This document shows positions 18,310-27,593 of a stretch of 64,000 nucleotides of DNA, piece after piece (position 1 is the first letter of the stretch; every line of letters begins with the position of its first letter). A program made the translations under genes and the position numbers. Where the stretch lies: contig NZ_OY759719.1 in NCBI RefSeq assembly GCF_963662555.1, positions 1-64,000 on the forward strand. The letters are read 5' to 3'. The notes beneath the pieces were generated by a model. The model had not been told where the DNA came from. It did no database searches and was given only the letters and a program-made list of their open reading frames with translations. This stretch comes from Thiomicrorhabdus sp. Its GTDB lineage: Bacteria; Pseudomonadota; Gammaproteobacteria; Thiomicrospirales; Thiomicrospiraceae.

Positions 18310-19029
18310 TTATTCGCTACCCTCTTCTTGAGCAGGAATTGAATTGTCATCCGCTAATGTTAGTCGATACCCCTGTCCACGCTGGGTTAGAATAGCTTCT
18401 TTTCCAAGGTATGAACGTAATCTACGGATATAAACTTCAATAATGTTTGACTCTTTTTCATCGTTGCTTTCGGAGATTTTATCGAGCAAAACTTGTTTAG
18501 AAAAAACCTGCTGTGGGCGACTAAAGAATGCGTACGCTAAACGGTATTCTGTAACGGTGAGTACTTGTGGTTGTTGATTAATTAATAAACTTTTTGATTG
18601 GGTGTCTAAACAGACTGAATCTAAGCCTGCGATGTGTTTAGGTGAAAAACAGATGGCATCACGTTTAGGCAAGTGGCGTTTAACTAACGCCTCAATTCTT
18701 GCCAATAATTCTTCAAAATGGAAGGGTTTGCCTAAATAATCGTCGGCTCCTTTTTTTAATCCTTCTACGCGCTCTTGCCAGCTATTACGTGCCGTAAGAA
18801 TTAAAATAGGAATAGAGATGTTAGCCTCACGAAGTTTCTCTAAAACAACCAGGCCTGGTAATTTTGGTAAACCTAAATCCAGAACAATCAGATCGTATTG
18901 ATGCTCTAGGGCTAAATACAAACCTTCTTCACCGTCATAAGCCGTGTCAACAATAAAACCTGACGTTTTAAAACGCTGGGTTAAATTTTCCACCAGTAAA
19001 GGTTCATCTTCAACCAATAGTATTTTCAT
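18310..19029 (-). CDS. OmpR/PhoB-family response regulator
   Basis: A DNA-binding regulator of 239 residues. The receiver domain (about 1-120) shows LLVEDEPLLVE, the phosphorylated Asp in LIVLDLGLPKLPG, LTAR and the conserved Lys in DYLGKPF. The C-terminal winged helix (about 135-230) ends with NIIEVYIRRLRSYLGK and TQRGQGYRL. It is paired with the kinase downstream and most likely controls the efflux operon. The gene starts 18 bp after the carbonic anhydrase stop in the same direction, so it may be co-transcribed with it. A perfect dispersed palindrome encodes part of the KLPGLVV stretch just after the phosphorylated Asp. Confidence 0.94.
   Translation of the reverse strand: MKILLVEDEPLLVENLTQRFKTSGFIVDTAYDGEEGLYLALEHQYDLIVLDLGLPKLPGLVVLEKLREANISIPILILTARNSWQERVEGLKKGADDYLGKPFHFEELLARIEALVKRHLPKRDAICFSPKHIAGLDSVCLDTQSKSLLINQQPQVLTVTEYRLAYAFFSRPQQVFSKQVLLDKISESNDEKESNIIEVYIRRLRSYLGKEAILTQRGQGYRLTLADDNSIPAQEEGSE
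18848..18859. repeat. Dispersed palindrome, perfect copy, inside the response regulator gene
   Basis: ACCAGGCCTGGT read as Leu-Pro-Gly-Leu-Val, in the receiver domain three residues after the phosphorylated Asp motif. Confidence 0.95.
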
Positions 19030-19047
19030 TAGATTAATTTTGGCTCT

Positions 19048-19704
19048 TTAGTCTCTAACAATGGCTTTCTCAGCATCTTCTAGATTATCAACCGAAACAT
19101 CTAGGTTATGTAATCTACCATCATTAATATTGTAAATAAAACCATGAATGGCTAAAGATTGGCCATTTTTCCAGGCTTTCTTAACCGCAGGAATATGACA
19201 AATATTTCTAACTTGCTCTACCACATTAATTTCACAAAGTTTATCAACCTGAGCTTCTTCTGATAAACCAACAAATTCTTCTTTTAAGCGAGAATGGTAT
19301 TTACGAATTGGGCGAATCCAATGATCGATTAAGTCTGGGTTTGACTCATTAAAAGTAGCTTTAACACCACCACATCCATAATGACCATTCACAATAATGT
19401 GTTTCACTTTTAAAATCTCAACCGCATATTGAATAACAGACAATACATTCATATCACTCGAATTTACTAAATTGGCAATATTACGGTGAACGAAAATGGT
19501 ACCTGGATCCATCTTTACAAGTTCGTTTGCAGGTACTCGGCTATCAGAACAGCCAATCCATAAGTATTCTGGTTTTTGTTGCAAAGCTAAACGTTCAAAA
19601 AAACCAGGAGTTGCTGCATTGACTTCATCAACCCACTCTTGGTTATTATGAAAAAGCTCTGCAAGGTCTTGATTACAATTACACGGTTTACTTGACTGGC
19701 TCAT
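19048..19704 (-). CDS. Beta-class carbonic anhydrase
   Basis: Interconverts CO2 and bicarbonate; in an autotroph without a visible carboxysome it probably serves cytoplasmic carbon supply. The zinc ligands are visible: Cys in WIGCSDSRVPANE, then His and Cys in NGHYGCGGVKA, with the Asp-Arg dyad in CSDSR. The start at 19704 (AGGA upstream) gives 218 residues, normal for the family. Its ATG overlaps the TGA of the small membrane-protein gene (ATGA), so the two are translationally coupled. An in-frame extension to 19806 lies wholly within that gene and is rejected. Confidence 0.94.
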   Translation of the reverse strand: MSQSSKPCNCNQDLAELFHNNQEWVDEVNAATPGFFERLALQQKPEYLWIGCSDSRVPANELVKMDPGTIFVHRNIANLVNSSDMNVLSVIQYAVEILKVKHIIVNGHYGCGGVKATFNESNPDLIDHWIRPIRKYHSRLKEEFVGLSEEAQVDKLCEINVVEQVRNICHIPAVKKAWKNGQSLAIHGFIYNINDGRLHNLDVSVDNLEDAEKAIVRD

Positions 19705-19943
19705 TGGTTTTCCTGTTCTGTTGTGGATTCTGCTTTTTTTGCAAATTTCATAATGATTAATACGGCAAAGATACCTGCAAAAAACATAAATGCCATTGCT
19801 GGCCATAAACTATACAGTATTTGCCAACCCTCACTAGCTGGAAGAGAAATTCCATCAATCACTTCAGTTAACTGAAATTGACCAATTGAGCCAGAAAGAT
19901 AAAATAATAAAATCCCCATTATGGCTAGGATAAATATACACAT
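19701..19943 (-). CDS. Small two-TM membrane protein coupled to carbonic anhydrase
   Basis: Not recognised. The 80-residue product has a TM segment at about residues 2-17, a short loop with a possible periplasmic face, a second TM at about 48-66 and a charged C-terminus (KKAESTTEQENQ). The stop overlaps the start of the carbonic anhydrase gene by four bases, which makes it very likely real and functionally linked. It might anchor the enzyme or be part of a carbon or ion transporter; this is inference only. Confidence 0.65.
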   Translation of the reverse strand: MCIFILAIMGILLFYLSGSIGQFQLTEVIDGISLPASEGWQILYSLWPAMAFMFFAGIFAVLIIMKFAKKAESTTEQENQ

Positions 19944-20046
19944 AGTATTTAACTCTTATCTACAAACTTACTTGTCAATAATAAACAAAAAGAGGCTATC
20001 CATTTCCTTGGCACAATCTCTAAATTAATATTTCTAATATTGTAGC

Positions 20047-20083
20047 CAAAAAAAATGCCCATAAATAAATTTAGGGCATTTTA
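20047..20083 (-). terminator. Rho-independent terminator of the cbbM-cbbQ-cbbO operon
   Basis: On the minus strand AAAATGCCC pairs with GGGCATTTT around a 13-nt loop and is followed by a run of T. It lies 28 bp past the stop of the 151-residue gene, marking that gene as the operon's last. Confidence 0.85.
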
Positions 20084-20110
20084 TAGTGTTTATTTGATTG
20101 AAGAAACTTT

Positions 20111-20566
20111 TTACTGGGAGCCGCCTTTAGACAACCCTATCTCATAGGCTTGTTTTAATGCTTGTTCTAATTCTTTACCTAAAGCGACTTTTAAGTCCGC
20201 TTGAGCCGTAATGGTGCTTTGGAGCGTTTGACTCGTAAGAGTAAAGTTTTCAGCAATATCTTGTAACAAAGATTCAGGAGTAACATTATTGCAGGCTGCG
20301 ACAAATTCATCCATTGACACTGGACCATTTTCAAGAAAACGTGCCACATAACCTGTTGCAGATATTACCTCAATGGGACTGCTTTCCATCATATCAAACA
20401 TATATGAGTAGGTATCCACTCCATTACGTTCTGCAATACGGCGAGGCAAACTGTAATAAAATTCGGTCATACCACCTAAATGTAAAGGTAGTTGAATTTC
20501 TGCACGATAACAATGCTCTTCACCCTTAAAATGAAACAGCATTTGCACAGTAATTTTATTTGTCAT
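20111..20566 (-). CDS. Uncharacterised protein at the end of the form II RuBisCO operon
   Basis: Not recognised. The 151-residue soluble protein has a beta-rich N-terminal half with LLFHFKGEEHCYRAEIQLPLH-like strands, a middle segment SYMFDMMESSPIEVISATGYVARFL, and a helical C-terminal half (about residues 95-148). It follows cbbO by about 40 bp, precedes a clear terminator, and no other gene intervenes, so it belongs to the cbbM-cbbQ-cbbO unit. A role in RuBisCO expression, folding or activation is suggested by position alone. Confidence 0.75.
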   Translation of the reverse strand: MTNKITVQMLFHFKGEEHCYRAEIQLPLHLGGMTEFYYSLPRRIAERNGVDTYSYMFDMMESSPIEVISATGYVARFLENGPVSMDEFVAACNNVTPESLLQDIAENFTLTSQTLQSTITAQADLKVALGKELEQALKQAYEIGLSKGGSQ

Positions 20567-20605
20567 TCACTTTATTCCCAATTAATCAGTTAAATTTTTA
20601 CGCTC

Positions 20606-22870
20606 TTAATGCGTTAACTTCATAAACACTTGTGGTAATTGCTCTGGTAGCTTGTCTACATGATCAATAACGGTATATTGAGAACCAAAGACATCTTCCA
20701 CATACTCATCTGCTTTTGGATCAAGCGTAATACAGTATGTGTAAATTCCACGACTTTTTAATTCTTCAACCGCTTTATGCGTATCACGAATTAACATTTG
20801 TGGATCTTTAGTATCAATATCAGCAGGTTCACCATCTGTTAACACCAACATCAATTTCTTTTCTGCCTCTTGAGCTTCCAAGTAATGTGCTGCATGACGC
20901 ATAGCCGCTCCCATACGAGTAGAGAACTTAGCTTCCATAGCACTAATACGTACTTTAACTGGATCTCCGTAATGTTCAGAGTAACCTTTAATGTGCTGAT
21001 AACGCACTTCATGACGAGTGTCAGAGCTAAAGCCTGCAATGGCAAACTTATCACCTAACTGTTCAACCGTCCAAGCGGTAATAGCCAAGGCTTCTTGCGA
21101 AAGCTCCAATAACGTTTGGCCAGTATCTTTATTACGTTCATTTAGCGATTGTGACGTATCGACCAATAACATAACTGCGATATTACGACTATCCGTAGTA
21201 TGACTATAGTTAATACGAGGGTCTGGTGCTTGGCCATTTTTAAAGTCAATAATGGAACGTAATGCCACATCTAAATCTAGCTCATCACCCTCTTCTTGAA
21301 AACGAATACGCTTTTTATTTTGTGGCTTCAACATTTCAATCATTTTCTTTAAACGTTTCGCTAAATCACCATGTTTCTCCATCAACTTATCAACCTTATT
21401 GGCACTGGTTGATGGGTGCAAACGTTCATAAACTGTTGCCCAATCTGGACGATAAGTTTCTGAAATATAATCCCATTCATCATAATGACGTGGCGGTAAG
21501 CTATCAGCAGTATCAACAACCTTTTCTTCACTTTCGTATTCATTAGGTACGATTTCATCGGCCTCATCGTACTCTTCATAATGATGCCAAATATAGCGGT
21601 TATCATCACGATAACTGACTTCAGTGTCATCAAAGAAAATATCCGGCAAACTATCAGAAGATTGTTTTCTGGCCTTAACATAAAACTTGGTACCCAACAT
21701 CGCCATATCTTGCGTAGTCGAATCTTCACCTTTCTCTTCCATAATGGCATGGAACTGCTGACGAAAATCTTCAATCAACGAATTACTTGAATCAAAATTT
21801 TCATCTAACAAGGCACGAGATAAACGCGTTGCTCTATATCGTAGACAAGACTGTTTTTTATCATCACATGCTCCTTTTTCAGGACATGGATGTAATGCCA
21901 TAAAGAGTTTTCTGAAACCTGGATACTCTTTCATTAACAGATATTCAACACGAGAGTCTTCAAAAATAGAGACAAATAACTGCATATGCGGGGCAAAGTT
22001 ATCCGCCATCAACTTACCTGACCAGCGTTTATGGGCCATGATATGGGCTAACATGGCACGATAACGATCTTTACCACTGATACCATTTTCATCTTCATAG
22101 ACATCAGGTACCGCAATCAGATCATCATCTAAATATGGGGTAGGCACACGAATCTGATCAAAGGCGGTTGAGAAAATAGAAAATGGTAATTCACAATCCC
22201 ACAAGCATTCTTTTAACATATCCATGTGGCGTTCAACATCTTTAAATGTTGTGCCCTGGCGTTCACGTTGAATAATGCTTTTAGCATCATGTGATTCTAA
22301 ACTGAAATAGGCAATCTGTTCATCTGGTGAGGCTTGGTAATTGACCGCACCGTAATGTATAAAGTTACGAATTCCCGTTAAACACAAACGTGAAATTAGT
22401 TGAGGCATATGTGTTAATAATGCAACCATTCCTGGACTTTCATGGATTGAATGATGCCCATGAATGACGGTCTGAGTCTTATCTACAAACTCATCCAGAA
22501 TAGTAAGATATTGCTCTAGATCTTCTACTCGGTCAATACGACGACACACATGACCTAAAGTGGCCAAAAATGGAATTAGCGATTTTTTGTTTGGACTACG
22601 AGCCAATTGATAAGCATAGTCAGATACCAATTTATTGGTACCCGGACCAAAGTGAGCGGCAATCTCGGGCATCACTTCCATATAAACCAACACAGGTTCA
22701 ACACCTTGGCCAATTTTACACAAGAAGTTAGCCGCATCCAGATACGCCTCAACCCCTTCAGGACTCAAGGTTTTAACAGCATGATCAATAAATTCCGGAA
22801 ACAGCTCTATCGCTTTTGGAAACTTACATGTAAATTTATGCTGATATTCGGCAAATAATTCTTCATTCAT
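20606..22870 (-). CDS. cbbO: RuBisCO activase subunit CbbO (partner of form II RuBisCO)
   Basis: The von Willebrand factor A protein that works with the AAA+ ring CbbQ to remove inhibitory sugar phosphates from RuBisCO. The C-terminal vWA domain (about residues 560-754) carries the metal-ion site MLLVDTSQSLNERN (DxSxS), with the later LVLTDGEPADID. The N-terminal part, about 500 residues, is the helical CbbO-specific region with acidic stretches. I start it at the ATG at 22870 (GAGAG upstream), giving 754 residues; an in-frame upstream ATG at 23002 has no such site and would read through a repeat element. A second cbbO at 30813 is clearly diverged from this one. Confidence 0.93.
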   Translation of the reverse strand: MNEELFAEYQHKFTCKFPKAIELFPEFIDHAVKTLSPEGVEAYLDAANFLCKIGQGVEPVLVYMEVMPEIAAHFGPGTNKLVSDYAYQLARSPNKKSLIPFLATLGHVCRRIDRVEDLEQYLTILDEFVDKTQTVIHGHHSIHESPGMVALLTHMPQLISRLCLTGIRNFIHYGAVNYQASPDEQIAYFSLESHDAKSIIQRERQGTTFKDVERHMDMLKECLWDCELPFSIFSTAFDQIRVPTPYLDDDLIAVPDVYEDENGISGKDRYRAMLAHIMAHKRWSGKLMADNFAPHMQLFVSIFEDSRVEYLLMKEYPGFRKLFMALHPCPEKGACDDKKQSCLRYRATRLSRALLDENFDSSNSLIEDFRQQFHAIMEEKGEDSTTQDMAMLGTKFYVKARKQSSDSLPDIFFDDTEVSYRDDNRYIWHHYEEYDEADEIVPNEYESEEKVVDTADSLPPRHYDEWDYISETYRPDWATVYERLHPSTSANKVDKLMEKHGDLAKRLKKMIEMLKPQNKKRIRFQEEGDELDLDVALRSIIDFKNGQAPDPRINYSHTTDSRNIAVMLLVDTSQSLNERNKDTGQTLLELSQEALAITAWTVEQLGDKFAIAGFSSDTRHEVRYQHIKGYSEHYGDPVKVRISAMEAKFSTRMGAAMRHAAHYLEAQEAEKKLMLVLTDGEPADIDTKDPQMLIRDTHKAVEELKSRGIYTYCITLDPKADEYVEDVFGSQYTVIDHVDKLPEQLPQVFMKLTH

Positions 22871-22920
22871 AATTAAACTCTCGCGTTTAACAGAAAAAAA
22901 TCTCTTTCTAAATAAAAGAG

Positions 22921-23042
22921 AATCATCTAATTGTGGTTGATGGTTTTGAGTGCTGTGCAAAGCGGGTTGAGGGAGTGTACAAATGTACATGAACGAAACC
23001 AATGAAGTACAGTGCCAAAAACAGCAATCCTCAATAGATGAT
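22921..23042. repeat. Intercistronic hairpin element, copy A (cbbQ-cbbO gap)
   Basis: The ends AATCATCTAATTG (22921) and CAATAGATGATT (23031) are inverted repeats, and a long imperfect stem continues inwards (TTGATGGTTTTG near 22938 against CAAAAACAGCAA near 23018). The apex is TGTAC-AAAT-GTACA around 22976. The core 22961-23003 aligns with 39267-39309 in the second copy. Confidence 0.75.
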
Positions 23043-23843
23043 TTAGCCGAAGATCATTTCGATTGCGTTGTCTAATGTTTCGCGAATATCCGCATCATCC
23101 GTGATTGGACGCACCATCGCCATTTTACAAGCTTCAATCGGCTCAATACCTTGGTTAATTAAGGTTGCTGCGTACACCATCAAACGTGTAGAGATACCTT
23201 CATCAAGACCATGACCTTTTAAGCTACGAGCTGCTTCACCAATTTTAACTAACTTGTTAGCCGTATCACGATCGACACCACCTTCTTTTTCTAGAATGGT
23301 GGCTTCAGCGGCTGCGTCGGCGTAATCAAAATCTAGACCACAAAAACGCTGTTTTGTAGATTGTTTAAGATCTTTCATCATTGTTTGATAACCAGGGTTA
23401 TAAGAGATAACTAACTGAAAATCTTCATGTGCCTTGATTAATTCACCTTTTTTATCCAATGAAAGTTCACGACGGTGATCCGTTAATGCATGGATAACAA
23501 CCATGGTATCTTGACGTGCTTCAACAATTTCATCTAGGTAACAGATGGCACCGTAACGCGCAGCCATAGTCAAAGGACCATCAACCCAACGTGTTCCATT
23601 AGCGTCTAATAAGTAACGGCCTACTAGATCTGATGCGGTAATATCTTCGTTACAAGAAACCGTAATAATTGGCTTACCTAGTTTCCATGCCATATGTTCA
23701 ACAAAACGTGATTTACCACAACCTGTTGGCCCTTTAACCATTACTGGCAAACGTGCCCCATAAGCCGCTTCATAAAGCTCAACTTCATTTGACTGTGCAT
23801 TGTAAAAAGGTTCGCTATCAATTCTATATTGTGAAATATCCAT
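23043..23843 (-). CDS. cbbQ: RuBisCO activase AAA+ subunit CbbQ (partner of form II RuBisCO)
   Basis: A MoxR-type AAA+ ATPase that forms a hexamer with CbbO and reactivates RuBisCO. The Walker A motif GPTGCGKSRFVEH lies near residue 41, Walker B AICYLDEIVEARQD near 104, and sensor 1 VISYNPGY near 148. Start at 23843 with a strong GGGGAA upstream gives 266 residues, normal for the family. The gene sits between cbbM and cbbO, downstream of a hairpin at 23955-23990 that should limit read-through from cbbM. It is very similar in motifs to the second CbbQ at 29921. Confidence 0.95.
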   Translation of the reverse strand: MDISQYRIDSEPFYNAQSNEVELYEAAYGARLPVMVKGPTGCGKSRFVEHMAWKLGKPIITVSCNEDITASDLVGRYLLDANGTRWVDGPLTMAARYGAICYLDEIVEARQDTMVVIHALTDHRRELSLDKKGELIKAHEDFQLVISYNPGYQTMMKDLKQSTKQRFCGLDFDYADAAAEATILEKEGGVDRDTANKLVKIGEAARSLKGHGLDEGISTRLMVYAATLINQGIEPIEACKMAMVRPITDDADIRETLDNAIEMIFG

Positions 23844-23954
23844 GTCTGTTCCCCGTAACATTAATGGTTGGCTGAAAAGTGATTTATCACTGTATTTTTA
23901 TATAAAAACATAGTGGTAAATAACCTAGTAGTTTGATTGGTTTTTTATTTTGTA

Positions 23955-23990
23955 TTAAAAAAAACCCCTGCTCGAAAGCAGAGGTTTCCT
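23955..23990 (-). terminator. Hairpin/attenuator after cbbM
   Basis: On the minus strand AAACCTCTGC pairs with GCAGGGGTTT across a 6-nt loop, followed by a T-run. It lies inside the operon between cbbM and cbbQ, so partial termination would give more RuBisCO than activase. Confidence 0.8.
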
Positions 23991-24025
23991 TTTGGGTGTT
24001 TAAATAAGATTCGAAACCGAATTTC

Positions 24026-25405
24026 TTATTTATGTACGCCCAATTTCTCTCTCCAACCTGGGTAGATTTTATCTGCATCACCAGGGAAAGATTCAAACGC
24101 ACGTGCGAACTCATTGTGTTCTTTAGCGTATTCGATTGGGTCTGCACCAGACTTCCAGCAATCATATGCTTGAGCAAGTGACTTAGCACCAGCTGCAGGA
24201 GAGTCAATGTGACCGTAAGAACCACCACCAGAAGTGTTGATTACGTTACCGTGACCTAGGTTTTCGAAGAAACCAGGTAGACGTAGAGCGTTCATACCAC
24301 CAGAGATGATAGGAGTAGTAGGCTTAGTACCGTTCCACTTCTGGAAGAATGCTGGACCTTGAGCTTCATCACGTTCGATCATGTATGCGATGTTACGGTC
24401 ATCAGCACCACCTTCCATCTTACCGAAGCCCATTGTGCCCACGTGGATACCAGAAGCACCCTGTAGACGAGAGATCTTAGCAAGAACAAAAGCAGTATAA
24501 CCACGTTTAGCAGAAGGAGAAGTAATCGCTCCGTGACCTGCACGGTGATAATGTAAGTACTGAGACGCGTAGTTACGACGTGCAGTAGTAATCATACCTG
24601 GACCACCAACATAACCATCAACTAAGAAAGCAACTTGTGGAGCGTTAGGTCCGAAAGCTTCTAGGATGTAGTCTGCACGGTAGCACATTTCGTGGTGATC
24701 ATCTGCAGTGATGTTAGCAGAGAAAAGTTTCGCTTCACCAGTTTCATCTTGAGCACGGTTCATTGCGTCAACAACTAATGGGATAACTTTTTTCATTGGG
24801 CAGAAAGTTTGGTTACCTTGTGGTTCATCATTTTTGATGAAGTCACCACCTAGCCAGAACTGGTATGCTGCGTCAGCAAACGGCTCAGGACGTAGACCTA
24901 ACTTAGGCTTGATGATAGTACCAGCGATGTAACCACCGTTCTCTTGTGGACGACCAAGCATTTTCCACATATCAGAGATATCTACTGCTGGGCAGTCAAA
25001 TAGGTGTAATTTAGTTTCTGGAACCCAGAAATCAAACATCTGAAGGTTCTTAACATCACCCATACCTTGGTTGTTACCAATAGCAAGAGTTAGGAAAGAA
25101 ACGATCATCGTCTTACCGTCAGTACCGTTACGATCGAAAAGATCGAAAGGGTATGCAACTTTCATGATGCCTTCAGCTTCATCGATTTCATATACTAAAG
25201 CGTCAACACCTTTAGTGAAATCATCAGTAGTACATACTTCAACGTTAGTACCAGTTGAAGATTCAGCAGCGATGTGAGCGGCAACTTCTAGGTAACCGTA
25301 ACCAGCAGCTGGTTCCATTGTATAAGCCACAAGAATGTGGTTTTGACCTGCAATCAGATCTTCTTCTTTCAAAGACAAGTCAGCATAACGATTCGACTGA
25401 TCCAT
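24026..25405 (-). CDS. cbbM: Ribulose bisphosphate carboxylase, form II
   Basis: The homomultimeric form II RuBisCO fixes CO2 on ribulose 1,5-bisphosphate and works best at high CO2 and low O2. The length of 459 is typical. The active-site Lys lies in [13 protein letters not shown], the carbamylated Lys with the Mg ligands in [13 protein letters not shown], and the mobile loop-6 Lys in [13 protein letters not shown]. It is first of the operon cbbM-cbbQ-cbbO-orf151. A LysR gene (25660) lies upstream in the same direction, and the 254-bp gap between them contains likely operator sequences. Confidence 0.97.
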   Translation of the reverse strand: MDQSNRYADLSLKEEDLIAGQNHILVAYTMEPAAGYGYLEVAAHIAAESSTGTNVEVCTTDDFTKGVDALVYEIDEAEGIMKVAYPFDLFDRNGTDGKTMIVSFLTLAIGNNQGMGDVKNLQMFDFWVPETKLHLFDCPAVDISDMWKMLGRPQENGGYIAGTIIKPKLGLRPEPFADAAYQFWLGGDFIKNDEPQGNQTFCPMKKVIPLVVDAMNRAQDETGEAKLFSANITADDHHEMCYRADYILEAFGPNAPQVAFLVDGYVGGPGMITTARRNYASQYLHYHRAGHGAITSPSAKRGYTAFVLAKISRLQGASGIHVGTMGFGKMEGGADDRNIAYMIERDEAQGPAFFQKWNGTKPTTPIISGGMNALRLPGFFENLGHGNVINTSGGGSYGHIDSPAAGAKSLAQAYDCWKSGADPIEYAKEHNEFARAFESFPGDADKIYPGWREKLGVHK

Positions 25406-25659
25406 TTTCTATACCTCATATTGGGGTTTGTGAAATTGATTCACTGCCCTTTATTTTTAGTTAAACCATTGATACTTCAAATAATTGAAAAATATTCAAT
25501 TTGATTTAACCCCGAAACGAGAAACTATTATAGAGGTGTAATCAATAAGTTCAAATCAATAATTTTGATTGTTTCTATAGATAAAAGACTATAGCTTTTT
25601 CAAATTCACCAATAAATAACCAATAGTTACCAAAATATAGAAACTAAATACAAGGCAAA
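25406..25659 (-). promoter_or_regulatory. Upstream region of cbbM with candidate CbbR sites
   Basis: Holds an inverted repeat ATCAA (25555-25559) / TTGAT (25565-25569) and two CTATAG hexamers at 25575 and 25589, 14 bp apart. Such short, spaced symmetric sites are usual for LysR regulators, but the exact CbbR site and promoter are not proven by the sequence. Confidence 0.45.
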
Positions 25660-26601
25660 TCAGAACTCATTAAATGCTTTTTGGCTTAATCTCTGACCTT
25701 CTACTTTTAAGAGTTCTATCATTTTTTCTGCCGCAATAGAAAGCACCTTACCCTTTGGATAAGCCAGATACCAATGACGGTTAATTGGAAAACCTTTTAC
25801 ATCAAGAATTTTTATCTTGCCTTGACCAATCTCTTCCATTAATGTGGGAACCGATGCAACCGTAACACCCAAATTCTGTAACAATCCCAAACGTATCGCT
25901 TCATTTCCACCTAGAACCATCTTGATATGCGGTTGAAATTCAAATTCAGCAAACACTTTATCTATTTGAGCTCGGATACCTGAACCAGTTTCACGCATTA
26001 AAAATGGTTCATTGGCCAAGTCTGAGATATCTAATTTCTTACCGACTAAAGGATGATTGGCATTGGCAACAAAAGCTAGTGGATTTACCGCCAACTGGGA
26101 AGATTCAACATTGAGTTCTTCCGTAGGTTGACCGAGCAAATAAAAATCATCACTGTTTTTTGAGATTCTTTCTAAAAGCGTTTCTTTATTACCCACTCTT
26201 AACAAAACAGTGACATCTGGATAGGCTTGAGTAAACTCATGGATAACTTTTGGAACAAAATATTGTGCAGTAGAAATAACCGCAAGACTAACACTTCCGC
26301 CAGAGAAACCTTTTAAGTGGTTAATCTTTTGTTCTGCTAAAGAGAGTTGATTTAGGATGACATTAGCAGAATCATACAGAGCCTTCCCTGCATCGGTTAA
26401 ATACACTTTACGACCGATTTGTTCGAATAAAGGCGTATCCAACACTTCGCTGAGTTTCTTTACCTGCATTGACACAGTTGGTTGAGTAAGGTGCAGTTCT
26501 TCTGCCGCCCTGGAAAAACTACTATGACGAGCAATGCTTTCAAACACTTGCAACTGACGTAATGTAGCATTACGTGCGAGAAGTGAAATTTTCTCAGGCA
26601 T
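25660..26601 (-). CDS. cbbR: LysR-family regulator of RuBisCO genes (CbbR), cbbM-proximal
   Basis: A LysR-type activator of 313 residues. The N-terminal winged helix carries LRQLQVFESIARHSSFSRAA and LHLTQPTVSMQVKKL (about residues 13-50). The effector-binding domain begins near residue 93 with SLAVISTAQYFVPKVIHEF and includes FLMRETGSGIR, both also seen in the second regulator and typical of CbbR. Position just upstream of cbbM in the same direction suggests it controls that operon. Effectors in this family include RuBP, NADPH and related metabolites; the one used here is unknown. Confidence 0.9.
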   Translation of the reverse strand: MPEKISLLARNATLRQLQVFESIARHSSFSRAAEELHLTQPTVSMQVKKLSEVLDTPLFEQIGRKVYLTDAGKALYDSANVILNQLSLAEQKINHLKGFSGGSVSLAVISTAQYFVPKVIHEFTQAYPDVTVLLRVGNKETLLERISKNSDDFYLLGQPTEELNVESSQLAVNPLAFVANANHPLVGKKLDISDLANEPFLMRETGSGIRAQIDKVFAEFEFQPHIKMVLGGNEAIRLGLLQNLGVTVASVPTLMEEIGQGKIKILDVKGFPINRHWYLAYPKGKVLSIAAEKMIELLKVEGQRLSQKAFNEF

Positions 26602-26666
26602 ATTTATTCACTCCACTGCTAAATTAATAATATGAACCTTATAAATTTTGACTAAAAAACGATTCA

Positions 26667-27593
26667 TTAACGCGTATCAGACATAACTAATAGTTTATTA
26701 ATATCAACAGAATTTAAGAATTCCAAAAAAGCTTGTGCAGCAGGAACTAATGATTTACCAGCCACTTTTGCTACATACCAATCTCGTGTAATAGGAAACC
26801 CTTCAACATCCAAAACATCTATATGTCGGTAGCGATTTTCTAACCGAATGGCTTGCTTAGGTAAAACAGAAATACCTAAACCTGCCATTACTGCTTGTTT
26901 AATACTTTCAGTACTTCCTAATTCCATATAAGGTTCAAGATTAATACCGTTTTCAACAAATCTTTCTTGCACAGAATCACGAATACCAGACCCTTTTTCA
27001 CGCATTAAAAAGCGTTCATTTGAAAGAGCTGTAATAGGAATTTTTTTCTCTTTAGAGAGAGAATGTTTTGGCGGAGCAACTACCACAAGCTCGTTTTGAA
27101 AAAACGGAAAAGCTTGCATATTTAAGTCTTCGGGAACTCGCCCCATAATAGAGAGATCATATTGATTATGCTTGATTTCATCAAGGATTCGACGACGATT
27201 AATAACCGTAATCATTGGCTTAACATCAGGGTAACGATTAAGAAATGCTTTAAGAATATAAGGCATAAAATACTTGGCTGGGGTCACCACGGCAATACGC
27301 AACTCACCATCAATACGAGCCTGCTCAGACTTGATACTAATATTAAGATCATTTAACTCAGCTAATATTTTTTTACAGGTCTTAAACATATGTTCACCAG
27401 GCCTGGTCAAAAACAATTTTTTACCAACAACTTCAATAAACTTGACGTCATTATTCTCTTCTAAACGCTTCACCTGAATGGAAACTGCAGGCTGAGTTAG
27501 ACTTAATTCTTCCGCTGCTTTTGTATAACTTAAATTACGTGCAACCGCTTCAAATATGCGGATTTGCTGGGCAGTAATATGGAGATTATGCAT
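26667..27593 (-). CDS. cbbR: LysR-family regulator of RuBisCO genes (CbbR), divergent from cbbL
   Basis: A 308-residue LysR regulator, divergent from cbbLS as is usual for cbbR. The helix-turn-helix is LSYTKAAEELSLTQPAVSIQVKRL (in two parts, residues 21-44), and the effector domain has VTPAKYFMPYILKAFL and FLMREKGSGIRD. It is a paralogue of the gene at 25660, with the same domain motifs but clearly different sequence, so each RuBisCO operon may have its own regulator. A perfect dispersed palindrome (27396-27407) lies in its 5' part, read as Thr-Arg-Pro-Gly. Confidence 0.92.
   Translation of the reverse strand: MHNLHITAQQIRIFEAVARNLSYTKAAEELSLTQPAVSIQVKRLEENNDVKFIEVVGKKLFLTRPGEHMFKTCKKILAELNDLNISIKSEQARIDGELRIAVVTPAKYFMPYILKAFLNRYPDVKPMITVINRRRILDEIKHNQYDLSIMGRVPEDLNMQAFPFFQNELVVVAPPKHSLSKEKKIPITALSNERFLMREKGSGIRDSVQERFVENGINLEPYMELGSTESIKQAVMAGLGISVLPKQAIRLENRYRHIDVLDVEGFPITRDWYVAKVAGKSLVPAAQAFLEFLNSVDINKLLVMSDTR
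27396..27407. repeat. Dispersed palindrome, perfect copy, inside cbbR
   Basis: ACCAGGCCTGGT read on the minus strand as Thr-Arg-Pro-Gly, at the end of the DNA-binding domain. Confidence 0.95.

Noticed and set aside
22871-23002. N-terminal extension of cbbO
   Set aside because: It would be translated from the hairpin element, and ATG at 22870 has a good ribosome-binding site and gives the family's normal start.
23887-24228. 113-codon minus-strand frame over the 3' end of cbbM
   Set aside because: It lies in another frame of cbbM and runs through the terminator hairpin.
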